Made by a program: the position numbers and the translations under genes
Shown here: piece after piece, positions 1 through 8,191 of the stretch
Layout of the letters: every line of letters begins with the position of its first letter
How positions within the stretch are numbered: the first letter of the stretch is position 1
DNA from: G965237725 sp965237725
GTDB lineage: Bacteria; Pseudomonadota; Gammaproteobacteria; Arenicellales; Poriferihabitantaceae
Length of the DNA stretch: 64,000 nucleotides
Direction: 5' to 3'
Assembly: GCA_965237725.1 (NCBI GenBank)
Contig: OZ250151.1
Span: forward strand, 1,426,001-1,490,000
Notes under the pieces: generated by a model
What the model was told of the DNA's origin: nothing
The model's input: the letters and a program-made list of their open reading frames with translations, nothing else
Database searches by the model: none

Positions 1-1373
1 CCTGATGCGCCTTCCATAGCAGAGATATAATATAGTTTTCCTAAATTAAACGTAGCTGCCGCAGAATTTGGTCTATTTTCTGCTTCGTATTTTGCATGTA
101 CATAATCATTGGACCAGATATTTGATCTTTCGTATAACACAAATGAATAAGCACAAAAAAGCCCCGCACATAGCAAAAAGAAAGCGGTGGATTTTCTATT
201 TAGTGCCTCCGCTACAATGACAACTAACCCCAACAAAATCCCAAAGCTTGCCAAATAATTCCGATGTTCATGCACTAACTCCAGGGGAATAATGGTCGAC
301 TCTAAACTATGGGACACAAAAAACCACAAGACGCCCAATGTAAACAAGGGCATTTTTTTGATCAGAATTAACGCACCAAGCATTAGCCCTGAAAGGGTTA
401 GAATGGAATAGAACGTCGAAATTGGTGAGAACAACCCTTTCGACAAACCGAAATCGTCGTGCCACAAACTCAATTGACTATTTGACGGAACTAGAATCTG
501 GTAGATATAGAATACCAGGGCCCGAAACTGAGTGAATATCCTTTCATCCAGGGAAAAAAACCGGCCGTTGTATCCGGAAACTATCCAGTTGGGTTGATGC
601 CAGAATTTGTAACCAATCAAAACGACGGCAATTGCAATGCCCACGGCAAATAGACCGATAATTAATTTGTCTTTTTGATTATTGGTTTGGAACTTAAAAA
701 TCGCAACTTCCAGAATTAATGCATATACAGGAAGTAGAATGGCATTTTCCTTACATTTAAAGCCTAGAAGCATAAATGCCCCCAGCCCAATGAAAATATA
801 AATAAGCCGTCGAGCGCTGGTGTGGGTACTGTTCCGAATAACCACGTATAACAACAGTCCATAAATAATAAAAAAAGATGACAGAAGCGCCATTCTCTGA
901 CTAACATACAATACCGGTACAAGATTAATCGGATGGACCAACCACAATCCTGTAGCAACCAATGGAATAAATTGCCTTAGATTGCTCTGAGATGAAGTTG
1001 AAAGTACGTTGTTGGATTGAACTATCAAACGACGCGCAAAAAAGAATAAGCCCGCCCCGTTTGCGCAATGAATAATTAAATTGACAAATTTAAACCACCA
1101 TACCGAGTCACCAAAAAAATAGTAGTTGAAGGCGAAACTCAACATGCTCAGCTCACGGCCGCCAGCAGCAAAAGAGTTCGCTGCCTGGGATAATGCATAA
1201 ATTGTTATTTCATTAATTTTGATAAATGGATTATTTTCTATTACATGAGCATCATCGAATCCCAATCCGCCGCTTAGCCCAGCAGAATACAAAATCACGG
1301 TTATGGCAAGGCAAACCAGCATTAACATAATGATGGTCGACTTGGAAAATCCCTGGGCGATACGTGTGGCCAT
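1..1373 (-). CDS. GT-C/TMTC-like membrane protein with C-terminal TPR, partial (cut by window start)
   Basis: I translated this by hand on the minus strand. An uninterrupted frame runs from ATG at 1373 to the window edge, about 457 residues, so the C-terminus is missing. The protein is very hydrophobic with many membrane segments. An acidic motif FDDAHVIENN near residues 39-48 follows the first helix, the place where GT-C enzymes carry their catalytic acidic residue. It also has HPINLVPVLYVSQRM near residue 145 and ELVHEHRNYL near 365, both typical of TMTC-like/TPR-linked GT-C proteins. The last visible residues (NLGKLYYISAMEGA) look like the start of a TPR helix. An in-frame stop lies just upstream of the ATG. 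It follows the pilin gene on the same strand, so a role in pilin or surface glycosylation is possible but unproven. Lipid-linked sugar is the usual GT-C donor. Confidence 0.72.
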   Translation of the reverse strand, partial: MATRIAQGFSKSTIIMLMLVCLAITVILYSAGLSGGLGFDDAHVIENNPFIKINEITIYALSQAANSFAAGGRELSMLSFAFNYYFFGDSVWWFKFVNLIIHCANGAGLFFFARRLIVQSNNVLSTSSQSNLRQFIPLVATGLWLVHPINLVPVLYVSQRMALLSSFFIIYGLLLYVVIRNSTHTSARRLIYIFIGLGAFMLLGFKCKENAILLPVYALILEVAIFKFQTNNQKDKLIIGLFAVGIAIAVVLIGYKFWHQPNWIVSGYNGRFFSLDERIFTQFRALVFYIYQILVPSNSQLSLWHDDFGLSKGLFSPISTFYSILTLSGLMLGALILIKKMPLFTLGVLWFFVSHSLESTIIPLELVHEHRNYLASFGILLGLVVIVAEALNRKSTAFFLLCAGLFCAYSFVLYERSNIWSNDYVHAKYEAENRPNSAAATFNLGKLYYISAMEGAS

Positions 1374-1412
1374 TTCAACTAAAGGTAATTTTAATTTAAG
1401 GGGATTTTAAGC

Positions 1413-1444
1413 AAAAAAAACCCCCGCTGCCTAAGCAGCGAGGG
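1413..1444 (-). terminator. Rho-independent terminator of the pilin gene
   Basis: Read on the minus strand, CCCTCGCTGC pairs with GCAGCGGGGG around a TTAG loop and is followed by eight T. It lies about 50 bases past the pilin stop codon and before the start of the GT-C gene, so it should uncouple the two genes. Confidence 0.88.
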
Positions 1445-1491
1445 TCGATAGCTATTAAATTTGGCGCTTAAACTTTTTTTCTTTATGTGTT

Positions 1492-1971
1492 TTATTCGTC
1501 GTTTGGCCAATATTGAGAAGGCGTGCCGTTAACAGCAGGTGCACTGATCCTCCAATTCACCCGTTGGCTCGTCGCCGTTCCAACAAAAGTCAATATTGTC
1601 CCAGTAGCAAGACCCAGATCAGTGGACGTTTGAAGTTGGCATGAAACAGTAGATACCGTGTTTGCAAGTCCAAGACCGACATCACCAGCAACATCAATGC
1701 TCTCAACATAGTCGCCATCGAAGTCGGTTGTGGTATTTGATGTTCTTGGCAAGTCCTCTAGACCGCCAGGTAAATTACCTGTTTCACTATATACAAGTGA
1801 CGTGTCGGTTTTGATAGGTGAATACAATGAAGCGCATTCTGCAACACGAGCCCTAATCGTGTATTCACGATAGGCGGGTACCGCAATGGATGCCAAAATA
1901 CCAATGATCGTTATTACAATCATCAATTCGATCAGGGTAAAACCACCCTGTTTTTTGTTTTCAGTTTTCAT
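1492..1971 (-). CDS. pilA: Type IV major pilin (prepilin), PilA-like
   Basis: A 159-residue prepilin and structural subunit of the type IV pilus. The start chosen is ATG at 1971, because it gives the short class IVa leader MKTENKKQGG followed by FTLIELMIVITIIGILASIA. Cleavage by PilD would fall between G and F, with the conserved Glu at mature position 5. A GAGG ribosome-binding site lies about nine bases upstream. An in-frame start further upstream (2064) would add 31 residues before the leader and is not credible. The globular part has a Cys early (ECASLY) and a later one (VSCQLQ) that could form a disulfide. The gene stands alone, with its own sigma-54 promoter upstream and a strong terminator downstream. 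Confidence 0.93.
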   Translation of the reverse strand: MKTENKKQGGFTLIELMIVITIIGILASIAVPAYREYTIRARVAECASLYSPIKTDTSLVYSETGNLPGGLEDLPRTSNTTTDFDGDYVESIDVAGDVGLGLANTVSTVSCQLQTSTDLGLATGTILTFVGTATSQRVNWRISAPAVNGTPSQYWPNDE

Positions 1972-2044
1972 GATTTTTAGCCTCGAGAGCTTGGTTATTA
2001 GTAAAGGATTCAATAGGACAATTCCTAATGTACCTAGTAACTTA

Positions 2045-2059
2045 GCAATTACCGTGCCA
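2045..2059 (-). promoter_or_regulatory. Sigma-54 (RpoN) promoter of the pilin gene
   Basis: On the minus strand the sequence is TGGCACGGTAATTGC, an exact match to the -24/-12 consensus TGGCAC-N5-TTGC. It lies about 75 bases before the pilin start codon, leaving a leader of roughly 60 bases. RpoN with the PilS/PilR two-component system is the known control of pilA in pseudomonads and relatives. PilR binding sites were not searched for. Confidence 0.88.
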
Positions 2060-2190
2060 ACCAAAAGCCTTAATATGATAACTGATTGATAATACTGGGG
2101 TTTTAGATTTGAATTTAAATTAAAATTGATTAACCCGGGTTTAGATTAACGCTTAAAATACAACAACATATCAATTTAAGTTAAAATTTT

Positions 2191-2215
2191 TGTCAATTTA
2201 TGACAATAATTGTCA
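2191..2215. promoter_or_regulatory. Phased TGTCA/TGACA palindromic boxes, candidate operator
   Basis: Three boxes alternate in orientation at an exact 10-base period: TGTCA at 2191, TGACA at 2201 and TGTCA at 2211. Each adjacent pair forms an inverted repeat with a 5-base A/T spacer. They lie between the divergent pilin promoter and the first gene of the polysaccharide cluster. A regulator that binds one face of the helix is the natural reading. The protein is unknown. Confidence 0.45.
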
Positions 2216-2242
2216 CTTTTTCATTTGTTCGACAATAACGGT

Positions 2243-3187
2243 ATGATCGGCATCAAAGAATTAATTCAAATGGGGTCAGTTGTAGACGTGAGCAAAACAA
2301 TTAGCATAATTCTTCCGGCGAAAAATGAAAGCGCTGGATTGCCTGAGCTTCTGGCCGAAATTAAATCAGCTCTGCCAGAGCCTGAGCTTGTAGTAGTAAA
2401 TGATGGATCAACAGATGACACCCAAAAGATTGCGGAGAAACATGCAAATCGGGTTGTGAATCACCCCTATTCCATGGGAAACGGTGCTGCAGTCAAAAGC
2501 GGTGCCCGGGCCGCTACTGGAGAAATACTGGTATTCATGGATGCTGACGGCCAACACAGCCCTTCGGACATACCCAGACTGCTGGAAAAACTGTATCAAG
2601 GATTCGACATGGTCATCGGCGCAAGAAAACCGACGTCCCAGGCGTCGATCTACCGTAGGTTGGCAAATACGATCTACAACAAAATGGCATCCTTAATGAC
2701 CGGCAGAAAAATTGATGATCTGACTTCGGGTTTTCGCGCCGTTAATGCTGATAAATTTCGCCAGTTCCTGTATTTGCTACCCAATGGGTTTTCTTATCCG
2801 ACAACCATTACGATGGCATTTTTGCGTTCGGGCTATCCTACAACGTATATTCCAATTGAAGCCCAACAACGTTCTGGCAAGAGCAATATCAGTCCATTCA
2901 GAGATGGTTCGCGATTTTTGCTTATCATTTTAAAAGTAGGCTCGTTATTCTCTCCCATGCGACTATTTTTTCCTATAAGTCTGCTCATATTTATTACTGG
3001 CGCAGGCTATTATGCCTATACCTATATTACCGCCCAGCGTTTTACCAACATGAGTGCGGTCTTATTTCTGGCTTCGCTATTTGTATTCCTAATTGGCATC
3101 ATCTCAGAACAAATCTCATCTTTACACTATCAGGCATCGAACACCGATCAAAATCAAAAAAATGCCATCGATTCTGACGACGACTAG
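2243..3187 (+). CDS. Family 2 glycosyltransferase, DPM1/polyprenyl-phosphate type
   Basis: A membrane-anchored GT-A glycosyltransferase of the dolichol/polyprenyl-phosphate sugar transferase type. The catalytic domain is N-terminal, with SIILPAKNESAGL at its start, VVNDGSTDDT, and the metal-binding DAD in VFMDADGQHSP. Two hydrophobic helices close the C-terminus. Such enzymes load a sugar on undecaprenyl phosphate, or extend a lipid-linked glycan, at the cytoplasmic membrane. The start is uncertain: ATG 2243, ATG 2270 and GTG 2288 all precede the domain and none has a strong ribosome-binding site. This is the first gene of the plus-strand cluster, and the next gene follows within 25 bases. 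Confidence 0.85.
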   Translation: MIGIKELIQMGSVVDVSKTISIILPAKNESAGLPELLAEIKSALPEPELVVVNDGSTDDTQKIAEKHANRVVNHPYSMGNGAAVKSGARAATGEILVFMDADGQHSPSDIPRLLEKLYQGFDMVIGARKPTSQASIYRRLANTIYNKMASLMTGRKIDDLTSGFRAVNADKFRQFLYLLPNGFSYPTTITMAFLRSGYPTTYIPIEAQQRSGKSNISPFRDGSRFLLIILKVGSLFSPMRLFFPISLLIFITGAGYYAYTYITAQRFTNMSAVLFLASLFVFLIGIISEQISSLHYQASNTDQNQKNAIDSDDD

Positions 3188-3210
3188 TCTTCGATTTTCT
3201 GCAATACAAA

Positions 3211-4425
3211 TTGGATACAAAGCCCACCGTTCTTGTTCTCACCTCGACATTTCCCCGCGAGGACGGAGATCATGAACCGCGATTTGTTGCAGAATTATGT
3301 CTGGAACTGAAAGACAAATTTAATATTGTAGTATTGACCCAAAACCGGCCAGGCGCATCCAGCGAGGAATATTATCGTGGCATTCGAGTTATACGATTTC
3401 GCTATGCGCCCAGGTTTCTGGAAATACTATCCGAAACCGGCGGCATCCCAAACACATTAAAATCTAAACCCCTGGCCTGGTTGCTGGTGCCTTTATTTAT
3501 TCTGGCGCAATTACTGGCCACAAGAAAAACGATTCAATCCTGCAAGCCTACGGTAATCCACGCGCACTGGCTTCTCCCCCAAACCTTGTCAGCCTTAGGA
3601 TCCCAGGTATTTATAAAAAACAAAATACCCGTTGTTACCACCGCGCACGGCGGCGATTTATATGGTTACCGGAATAATCTATTTCGATACCTAAAACGTA
3701 AATTAATAAATTCATGCACGCAGTTTTGTGTTGTCAGTAATGCCATGGCCAATTATGCGCAGAAATCGTTTGATATTAACAGTGATCGTATCTCGGTCTG
3801 CCCCATGGGCGTCGATCTTGCTACTGTGTTCACTCCGGATAAAACGGCAAAGAAAAATGAAAAACAAATTCTATTTGCTGGTCGGCTGGTAAAGAAAAAA
3901 GGGGTTGCGTATTTACTTAAAGCGTTGGCGCAATTAAACGGTCAGAAAAATAAATTTGAACTGGTAATCGCGGGCTATGGACCCGAAGAAGAAAGCCTTA
4001 AAAACCTGGCTGTAGAACTGTGCATTCAGGGTCAAGTAACATTTTCGGGCAGTTTGGATCATGAACACCTCTCAAAATTGTTGTTGCAATCAGCGCTTTG
4101 TGTTTTTCCATTTATCGAATCTGATGATGGTGACATGGAAGGACTAGGGCTGGTGGTGCTCGAAGCCATGGGTTGCAAATGCCCAGTAATTGTTGGCAAT
4201 GTCCCGGCTATCAATGATATTGTGGTAGATAACGAAACCGGGTTGATTTGCGATCCAAAAGTAACATCGAATCTAACTGACGCCATCACAAATCTGCATT
4301 CTGATATAGGTTTGAAAGAAAAAATCACCCACAACGCATTTAAACACGTTCACACAAATTATTCGTGGCCCGCCTGCGCGGAACGCTACGCGAAAGTTTT
4401 TGAAATAGTGGGCTCCTCTAAATAG
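3211..4425 (+). CDS. Family 4 glycosyltransferase
   Basis: A GT-B retaining glycosyltransferase of about 404 residues. The N-terminal domain opens with VLVLTSTFPREDGDHEPRF. HAHWLLPQ and TTAHGGDLYG are typical acceptor-side motifs. The C-terminal domain carries ILFAGRLVKKKGV and GLGLVVLEAMGCKCPVI, which contains the E-x7-E-like nucleotide-sugar site. The reading frame opens with TTG at 3211, and no in-frame ATG or GTG lies between the previous stop and the first motif, so a TTG start is likely. It probably builds a glycan chain on the cytoplasmic face of the membrane. Donor and linkage cannot be read from sequence. Confidence 0.88.
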   Translation: MDTKPTVLVLTSTFPREDGDHEPRFVAELCLELKDKFNIVVLTQNRPGASSEEYYRGIRVIRFRYAPRFLEILSETGGIPNTLKSKPLAWLLVPLFILAQLLATRKTIQSCKPTVIHAHWLLPQTLSALGSQVFIKNKIPVVTTAHGGDLYGYRNNLFRYLKRKLINSCTQFCVVSNAMANYAQKSFDINSDRISVCPMGVDLATVFTPDKTAKKNEKQILFAGRLVKKKGVAYLLKALAQLNGQKNKFELVIAGYGPEEESLKNLAVELCIQGQVTFSGSLDHEHLSKLLLQSALCVFPFIESDDGDMEGLGLVVLEAMGCKCPVIVGNVPAINDIVVDNETGLICDPKVTSNLTDAITNLHSDIGLKEKITHNAFKHVHTNYSWPACAERYAKVFEIVGSSK

Positions 4426-4484
4426 CGCTATTTAATCATTTGAAAACTCAAACATTTTCACTGATCAACCGACTTGGGGGAATT

Positions 4485-4874
4485 ATGCAAAAGAGACTGC
4501 GGCGCGCTATTGCAGATTTTCCAGGAGCGTTTAAGATATTTGAACAAATATCCAGAAATCGCTTAACTAAAACCACAACCCCGGAAATTTTTAAGTTAAT
4601 AATCAACCCGCTGTTTCATTGTAATCTGACCAACGATGGCGGGTTCAAAAACCACGAACCCGAAATCAGAGCTGAGATCATACAACTGACCATACCAACA
4701 ATTATCTGTAAACTACATAGCCATTTAAGCGACAAATCTGGAAGCGTCGTCGATTTATTGCTAGATAATCGCTACTCAATCATTAACGCACAAAGAGTCA
4801 TAAATGTTGAGCACGAACTAGAGAGGGCGCAGGTGATGAAACAGAAACACATTGTAGCCGTATATAAAGTGTAA
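4485..4874 (+). CDS. Small unrecognised protein, possible methyltransferase remnant
   Basis: About 129 residues from ATG 4485, chosen because GGGGG lies six to seven bases upstream. An earlier TTG at 4440 is weaker. I do not recognise the family. The final segment (LLLDNRYSIINAQRV ... KQKHIVAVYKV) resembles the end of FkbM-type methyltransferases, but no S-adenosylmethionine-binding loop is present. It could be an internally deleted remnant of such a gene or a genuine small protein. It sits between two glycosyltransferase genes with 11 bases to the next one, so it is probably co-transcribed. Confidence 0.5.
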   Translation: MQKRLRRAIADFPGAFKIFEQISRNRLTKTTTPEIFKLIINPLFHCNLTNDGGFKNHEPEIRAEIIQLTIPTIICKLHSHLSDKSGSVVDLLLDNRYSIINAQRVINVEHELERAQVMKQKHIVAVYKV

Positions 4875-4885
4875 CGAATTTTGCT

Positions 4886-5986
4886 ATGAAAATTCTTGTT
4901 ATAACAAAACGTCAGTACATGAAAAAGGATTTAATTACCGATCAGTATGGAAGATTTTGGGAAATACCGTTATCCCTGGCTAATTCGGGTCATGCCACCA
5001 CAGGAGTATGCCTGAGTTATAGTAAAACAAATTCAGAGTCAATTTCAGTCGAAACAAATTGTGAAAACGTTATTTGGCATAGCGTAAATGCCGGGCGTCT
5101 TTATCTATTCGGTTTTATCAAATTTCTGATTTTGATTAAAGAACTGATTGAGAAGGAAGAACCTGATGTTATCTGGTCATGTTCTGATACATTTTACGGC
5201 GTTATTGGATATTGGTTTTCCAGGCGATACAAATGCAAATCGGTTTTTGATCTCTACGATAATTTTGAAAGCTACGCGTCATATAAGCTCCCCATTTTGC
5301 GAACTCTTTTTCGTAATGTCGTAAAGAACTCAGAAGGTTTAAGCTGTGTAAGTACCAACCTGAAAGATCATGTTGTCTCTGACTATGGTCGGAAAAAGGA
5401 TGTTGTTTTGTTAACCAATGCCATTAGCACTGGGAAATTTTATCCAATGGATAAAAATCAATGCCGGAAAATGCTTGGTCTACCGAGAGACGTTGCGTTA
5501 ATCGGTACTGCTGGCGCTCTAGTTGAACGCCGGGGTGCGCACATGATCTTTGATGCCATTGAAAAACTCCGGGAAGAATTGGGCGATATCCGTATTGCGG
5601 TGGCCGGCAGCCGGGATCCATCCACAAATATACCGCGATCCGAATATATTTACGATCTTGGGGAATTACCTCACGAACGCGTACCCTTGCTGTTAAATGC
5701 ACTGGATGTGGCAGTTGTTTTTAACCGTGACTCGCTTTTTGGTAACTACTGCTTTCCGCAAAAATTTTTCGAGATCGTTGCCTGCGAAACACCCCTTGTC
5801 GCTGCGAATATAGGAGAAGTTGCAAATCTGTTGGAGCAAACACCCGAACTACGCTATGAAAATGAAAATATCGAAAGCTTTGTTTGTGCAATTCAATATC
5901 AGCTGAAAAACCAAAGGGTTCTGGAATTTGATATACCCGACTGGAACGATCAGGCCACAATCCTGAGCAAATGTTTTGCCAGTTAA
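4886..5986 (+). CDS. Family 4-like glycosyltransferase
   Basis: A GT-B glycosyltransferase of 366 residues. The N-terminal half contains EEPDVIWSCSDTFYGVIGYW and VFDLYDNFESYAS, and then the linker segment SEGLSCVSTNLKD. The C-terminal half has LIGTAGALVERRGAHMIFDA and FPQKFFEIVACETPLVAANIGEV, which is the donor-binding E-x7-E region. It overlaps no neighbour but lies within 12 bases of the small gene upstream and 3 bases of the glycerophosphotransferase downstream, so these act in one operon. The sugar is not predictable. Confidence 0.83.
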   Translation: MKILVITKRQYMKKDLITDQYGRFWEIPLSLANSGHATTGVCLSYSKTNSESISVETNCENVIWHSVNAGRLYLFGFIKFLILIKELIEKEEPDVIWSCSDTFYGVIGYWFSRRYKCKSVFDLYDNFESYASYKLPILRTLFRNVVKNSEGLSCVSTNLKDHVVSDYGRKKDVVLLTNAISTGKFYPMDKNQCRKMLGLPRDVALIGTAGALVERRGAHMIFDAIEKLREELGDIRIAVAGSRDPSTNIPRSEYIYDLGELPHERVPLLLNALDVAVVFNRDSLFGNYCFPQKFFEIVACETPLVAANIGEVANLLEQTPELRYENENIESFVCAIQYQLKNQRVLEFDIPDWNDQATILSKCFAS

Positions 5987-5989
5987 GCC

Positions 5990-7192
5990 ATGCGCATAAA
6001 ACCACTACTAAAGAAACTTGTCGTTCTCTTGCAGATCGCCAAGACCAGTATCTATATTCTTATTGCATTGCTGGAGATAAAGGTTTTTAAGAAAAATGCT
6101 CAATCCCACAGTAACTCGAACATTTGGTTGATTGGCGAAAACTACGGACAATGTATTTTTGACAACGGTTTCTGGTTTTTCGAGTATTGCATCAGAGAGA
6201 GAAAACGAAATGATGTGTTTTTTGTGATTCGCAAAGATGCACTTGGGGAACATAACTTTCCAAATATCATGGGTCAAAAGATGCTTGTTTATGGGGCCTA
6301 TGAACATATAAAAACTCAGATGTTGGCGAATGTTTTGACCTTCAGTCACTCTCCCCGAGATCTTATTTTCCCATTTCTCCAGAAGTTATTATTTAAAGAC
6401 CAATACACAGTATTCCTGAATCACGGTATTTTTTCGCTTAAAAAAGCAACTAAAGATCAACATTCATTTTTAAAGTACCTTGATGTCTTTGTAGTTTCAT
6501 CAGAACGGGAAAAGCAAATCATTGCATCGAATTTCAGTATTGACGCTGACAAAATAGAAATTACTGGTCTGGCCCGCTATGACAAGCTCATAAACGATAT
6601 TCCGAAATCTCCCAAAGAAATTTTGTACATTCCAACCTGGAGAGACTGGGTTAGTAACATTCAATCAACACCGCCTTACATACATGCCATTCTCAAATTT
6701 ATTAATTCTAAGGAATTAAAGCTATGTTTAGAAAAAAATGATGCAGTTTTAACCGTTCATTTTCACAAGAGCATGGCGGATCAGTGCAAAAATATACCCA
6801 GCGCCATAGATTGTGAAAATATCCAGTTTTCAGATACAGACCCTCGCACTGTCCAACAGTTATTACAGCAATCACATCTAATGATTACCGACTACTCAAG
6901 CGTCAGTTGGGATTTTATCTATCTAGACAAGCCAGTTCTTTTTTATCAATTTGATCAATACGAGCATCTCTCACGAAAAGGATCATACATTAATCTCAAT
7001 AGCGAATTGTTTGGTGAAGTATTCACTAATTCTGATTCGTTGATTGATACTATAGAAAAATATTTGATTGGTAATTTTGCGAAGACTTCTGAGTATTCCA
7101 GAATTCGCGATCTAAATTTTAAATACGGAGACACGAACAACTGTAGACGGATATATGACACCGTAATGTCTTCTATCCATAAAGTTCATTAG
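5990..7192 (+). CDS. CDP-glycerol glycerophosphotransferase family protein (TagF/TagB-like)
   Basis: About 400 residues matching the glycerophosphotransferase family, which transfers glycerol-phosphate or related polyol-phosphate units, or in some members sugars. Visible family signatures are FLNHGIFSLKKATK, VVSSEREKQII, ITGLARYDKL, ILYIPTWRDW and, near the C-terminus, LMITDYSSVSWDFIYLDKPVLFY. The last holds the TDYSS nucleotide-binding segment. These enzymes make teichoic acids in Gram-positive bacteria and phosphate-linked capsules or O-antigens in Gram-negative ones. A phosphodiester-linked unit in this glycan is therefore possible. No tagD-like CDP-glycerol synthesis gene is seen in the window. 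Confidence 0.85.
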   Translation: MRIKPLLKKLVVLLQIAKTSIYILIALLEIKVFKKNAQSHSNSNIWLIGENYGQCIFDNGFWFFEYCIRERKRNDVFFVIRKDALGEHNFPNIMGQKMLVYGAYEHIKTQMLANVLTFSHSPRDLIFPFLQKLLFKDQYTVFLNHGIFSLKKATKDQHSFLKYLDVFVVSSEREKQIIASNFSIDADKIEITGLARYDKLINDIPKSPKEILYIPTWRDWVSNIQSTPPYIHAILKFINSKELKLCLEKNDAVLTVHFHKSMADQCKNIPSAIDCENIQFSDTDPRTVQQLLQQSHLMITDYSSVSWDFIYLDKPVLFYQFDQYEHLSRKGSYINLNSELFGEVFTNSDSLIDTIEKYLIGNFAKTSEYSRIRDLNFKYGDTNNCRRIYDTVMSSIHKVH

Positions 7193-7447
7193 CTCAATGT
7201 GTTGGAGTAATGTCAAAAAGCCCAAGCAATAACATGGTTCATGGTAATTTGTACAACCCAGAATTTGATTATATTGGATACAAGAATGATCGTTCCTAAG
7301 TTGCTGACGATCTCGATAACAATACAATTGTTTTAGCAATGCTGTATTAGCTATAAGAAAACTACGAAAATGTTGGTGAGAAAAATAGATGTCAGAATTA
7401 TCATAAACATGATTTAATTAATCGATTGAGTCGGAAACTAATTTATT

Positions 7448-8191
7448 GTGGATGAAAATTTAAACAACCAGAAAATTGTGCTTATTACTGGTGCCACCCG
7501 TGGCATAGGTAAATCTATTGCTGATGAATTTGCCTTGTTGGGCTATGGCCTCATACTTACCGGCACAAACCCAAAACAGATTGAAGCCTTAAACAAGAAT
7601 TGTGCGCAAAATGCACGCTATGTTGCTGTTGATTTTTCAGACACATCATCTTCCGATGCCTTTTTTCAATATTTACAATCACTACCAAACTTAAATTCTT
7701 GTATAAATTGTGCAGGAATAAATATTATAAAACCAATTGAGAATGTGACGGACAGCGAACTAGACAGAATCATTGCCGTTAACTATACGTCCATCTATCG
7801 CACATGTCGTGTTGTTAGCTCTATTATGAGGAATCAAGGCGGCGGCCATATTGTTAACATCGCGTCTATCTGGAGTGTAATATCTAAAGCACACCGTACA
7901 TTATACAGCGGTACAAAAACAGCATTGATAGGCCTGACCCGTGCGCTGGCGGCCGAGTTAGGTCCAGACAACATTTTAGTTAACAGTGTATCACCAGGAT
8001 TTGTGCTCACCGATCTGACTCGACAATCACTGACACCGGATGAACTAAGGGACTTGGCAATGCAGGTCCCTCTAAATCGATGTGCGCAACCAGAAGAAAT
8101 CGCTAAAGCAGTAGCGTTTCTCGCGGGGCCGAATAACACCTATATAACAGGGCAGAACATCGTCATCGATGGAGGATTCTCCATTGTCTGA
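7448..8191 (+). CDS. Short-chain dehydrogenase/reductase (FabG-like)
   Basis: A classical SDR of 247 residues and likely NAD(P)-dependent alcohol/ketone oxidoreductase. Cofactor motif TGATRGIG lies near residues 14-21. NCAG stands for the usual NNAG, and the catalytic YSGTK comes after the conserved Ser region (NIASIWS). The C-terminal GQNIVIDGGF is typical of the family. The frame opens with GTG at 7448. The 255-base gap upstream makes this the likely first gene of a new transcription unit. Its 3' end overlaps the DHQ-synthase-like gene by 23 bases, which ties it to that pathway. The substrate is unknown and may be the keto product of the cyclase-like enzyme. Confidence 0.88.
   Translation: MDENLNNQKIVLITGATRGIGKSIADEFALLGYGLILTGTNPKQIEALNKNCAQNARYVAVDFSDTSSSDAFFQYLQSLPNLNSCINCAGINIIKPIENVTDSELDRIIAVNYTSIYRTCRVVSSIMRNQGGGHIVNIASIWSVISKAHRTLYSGTKTALIGLTRALAAELGPDNILVNSVSPGFVLTDLTRQSLTPDELRDLAMQVPLNRCAQPEEIAKAVAFLAGPNNTYITGQNIVIDGGFSIV

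Noticed and set aside
1972..2064. Upstream extension of the pilin by 31 residues
   Set aside because: It would place a long hydrophobic segment before the prepilin leader, cross the transcript leader and start at the RpoN promoter.
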